Shown here: one piece after another, positions 62,790-64,000 of the stretch
Numbering within the stretch: position 1 is the first letter of the stretch
Layout: each line of letters starts with the position of its first letter
Source of the DNA: Sinorhizobium fredii NGR234
Lineage (GTDB): Bacteria > Pseudomonadota > Alphaproteobacteria > Rhizobiales > Rhizobiaceae
DNA length: 64,000 bases
NCBI RefSeq assembly: GCF_000018545.1
Contig: NC_012586.1
Coordinates: forward strand, 620,001 to 684,000
Direction of reading: 5' to 3'
Notes under the pieces: generated by a model
Database searches by the model: none
What the model was told of the DNA's origin: nothing
What the model saw: only the letters and a program-made list of their open reading frames with translations
Position numbers and translations under genes: made by a program

Positions 62790-63266
62790 ATGAAACTGGA
62801 CAGAATTGATATCAAGATCCTTTCCGAGCTCCAGAAGAACGGACGTATTACTTATGTCGAGCTCGCTGAGCTCGTCAACCTATCCGCGACCCCTTGTCTC
62901 GCGCGAGTAAAGAAGCTGCAGGCAGAAGGCTATATCGGCGGCTACTCTGCGCGGATCAACATGGGAAAGCTAGGCCAGGTTCTGACCGTCTTTACAGAGA
63001 TAACCCTGAGGAACCATCGCCAGGCCGACATCGCCCGCTTCATGTCGGCCATCCAGAATATAGAGCAAATCATCGAATGCCACGTCGTCTCGGGCGATTA
63101 CGACTATCTCGTCAAGTTCGTGGCGAGCAGCATAGGGGAATATCAGTCGCTGATGGAGCGGCTGATAGAAATGGACATCGGAATCGAGAAATACTTCAGT
63201 TTTGTCGTGCTCAAATCGCCGATCACGAAATACCATATGCCCCTGACGAATCTGTTCGACATTTAG
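62790..63266 (+). CDS. Lrp/AsnC-family regulator (paralog 3)
   Basis: Regulator of 158 residues, third member of the local family: LDRIDIKILSELQKNGRI, NLSATPCLARVKKLQAEGY, LTVFTEITLRNHRQADIARF and GDYDYLVKFVASSIGEYQ. The Pro of the SPS recognition turn is replaced by Ala-Thr, the main change in the DNA-reading helix. ATG 62790 aligns with both paralogs. It closes the transporter-oxidase group. Confidence 0.93.
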   Translation: MKLDRIDIKILSELQKNGRITYVELAELVNLSATPCLARVKKLQAEGYIGGYSARINMGKLGQVLTVFTEITLRNHRQADIARFMSAIQNIEQIIECHVVSGDYDYLVKFVASSIGEYQSLMERLIEMDIGIEKYFSFVVLKSPITKYHMPLTNLFDI

Positions 63267-63396
63267 TGAGCCGTGGATCGACCGGACAGCTCCCTTGATG
63301 GAGCCCGGTTTATCAAGCATTCGACGATAACGCCTCGCAAGGCGAAACAGCCGCAGTACCAAGCCAGCAACCGGGTTACCCTGATCGAAGCAGAAC

Positions 63397-63873
63397 TCAG
63401 AAAGCAGTAAGGTCGATCGGCAATGCAAAGCCGACCTTCACTCTGTCCATGATCACCATTGTCTTGAATCCCTTGATATCCGGGTTCTCATAGAAGAACT
63501 TTCGCGTAAACACCTCATAATCCTCCATGCTTTGGGCTGTAACGATCAAGACAAAGTCCGACTCGCCGGTGATGTAATAGCCGTTCATCACCTCAGGTGT
63601 TTGGCGGATAGATTGCTTGAAGCGGTCCACTATGTCGGCGCGTTCCCGTTCCAAGGACACAAGCACCAGCATGGCGATCGGCCGGCCGATCATCTTCGGC
63701 TTCACGATCGAGACATCCGCCTCGATGACCCCCTGCTCCCTCAGGCGCCTTACACGTCTCTGCACGGCCGTCGGCGACAGCCCCACCATTTCACCAAGCG
63801 CCTCATAGTTGTGCCGGTTGTTTGTCTGCAAAACGCTCAGGAGGCGAGCGTCTAGCCTGTCGAGTTCCACCAT
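63397..63873 (-). CDS. Lrp/AsnC-family regulator, distinct subgroup
   Basis: Regulator of 158 residues with LDRLDARLLSVLQTNNRH, GLSPTAVQRRVRRLREQGV and a RAM domain containing GYYITGESDFVLIVTAQSME. It differs throughout from the three close paralogs, and its recognition helix has the canonical SPTAVQRR. AGGGAG lies 4 bases before ATG 63873. It converges on the third paralog across 130 bases and probably regulates a gene beyond the right edge of the window. Confidence 0.9.
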   Translation of the reverse strand: MVELDRLDARLLSVLQTNNRHNYEALGEMVGLSPTAVQRRVRRLREQGVIEADVSIVKPKMIGRPIAMLVLVSLERERADIVDRFKQSIRQTPEVMNGYYITGESDFVLIVTAQSMEDYEVFTRKFFYENPDIKGFKTMVIMDRVKVGFALPIDLTAF

Positions 63874-64000
63874 ACACTCCCTATGCAGTTTATCTTCGCT
63901 TGAGCGCCGCAAAAGCAGGATTCCTGCGCGCGGGGCCCTCAGTCCGTTAAAATCGATCGCTCGGATGCACATAAGCTCTCGCTCATTGGACACGCCAATC

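Overview
The window is high-GC DNA of rhizobial character. It has fused dipeptide-class ABC ATPases, Tat-type solute-binding proteins, many LysR/GntR/Lrp regulators next to their target genes, and Rhizobiaceae-style catabolic operons. An Ensifer/Sinorhizobium-like alphaproteobacterium, probably a large plasmid or chromid, is the best guess (inference). No rRNA, tRNA, replication or core housekeeping gene is visible. Almost everything serves uptake and breakdown of amino compounds and small hydroxy acids.

Layout. 1-9.9 kb: a minus-strand unit GNAT - class III aminotransferase - family 5 solute-binding protein - two permeases - double ATPase, diverging from a HAD hydrolase plus a PuuB-like FAD amine oxidase. 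9.9-12.5 kb: a LysR gene facing a GST-like gene and a flavin-reductase-like gene across a perfect 9-bp inverted repeat. 12.5-19.3 kb: minus-strand aldehyde dehydrogenase, tartrate/isopropylmalate-type dehydrogenase, gabD-type semialdehyde dehydrogenase, and upstream a 2-hydroxyacid dehydrogenase, an M20 deacylase and a 57-codon ORF. 19.5-24.4 kb: a second GNAT, an IS66 scar joined to the tail of a dead dehydratase gene, a cupin and a frameshifted katG. 24.7-30.7 kb: aldehyde dehydrogenase, a three-subunit HcnABC/opine-oxidase-like flavo-iron-sulfur dehydrogenase and another FAD oxidase. 30.9-33.8 kb: racemase-like, threonine-dehydratase-like and ornithine-cyclodeaminase-like genes. 34.2-36.1 kb: a third GNAT followed by 5' scraps of aminotransferase and HAD genes. 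36.1-49.3 kb: two related modules, each with a HAD hydrolase, an APH-fold kinase, an AGXT2L-type phospho-lyase and an Lrp regulator. They carry in addition tartrate dehydrogenase, a decayed glycerate kinase, an IS91 scar and a second PuuB-like oxidase. 49.7-63.9 kb: a four-carbon acid-sugar set (TIM barrel, PdxA2, DUF1537 kinase) with LysR, a FadR-type regulator, a second complete peptide-class ABC importer, two FAD oxidases and two Lrp regulators.

How it may work together. Two importers bring in amine-bearing solutes. FAD oxidases, transaminases, or a kinase plus phospho-lyase would remove nitrogen to give aldehydes, which the three aldehyde dehydrogenases oxidise. The hydroxy-acid enzymes feed the products into central metabolism, and Lrp proteins probably sense the substrates. 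The substrates are not deducible from sequence alone.

The most striking property is repeated duplication followed by decay. There are three intact HAD genes plus one 5' fragment, three GNATs, two kinase/phospho-lyase pairs and three close Lrp paralogs. Recognisable 5' or 3' scraps remain of an aldehyde dehydrogenase, an aminotransferase, a HAD gene, a PuuB-like oxidase, a dehydratase and a glycerate kinase. The HAD/APH-kinase/phospho-lyase/Lrp combination is the best candidate for an undescribed pathway.
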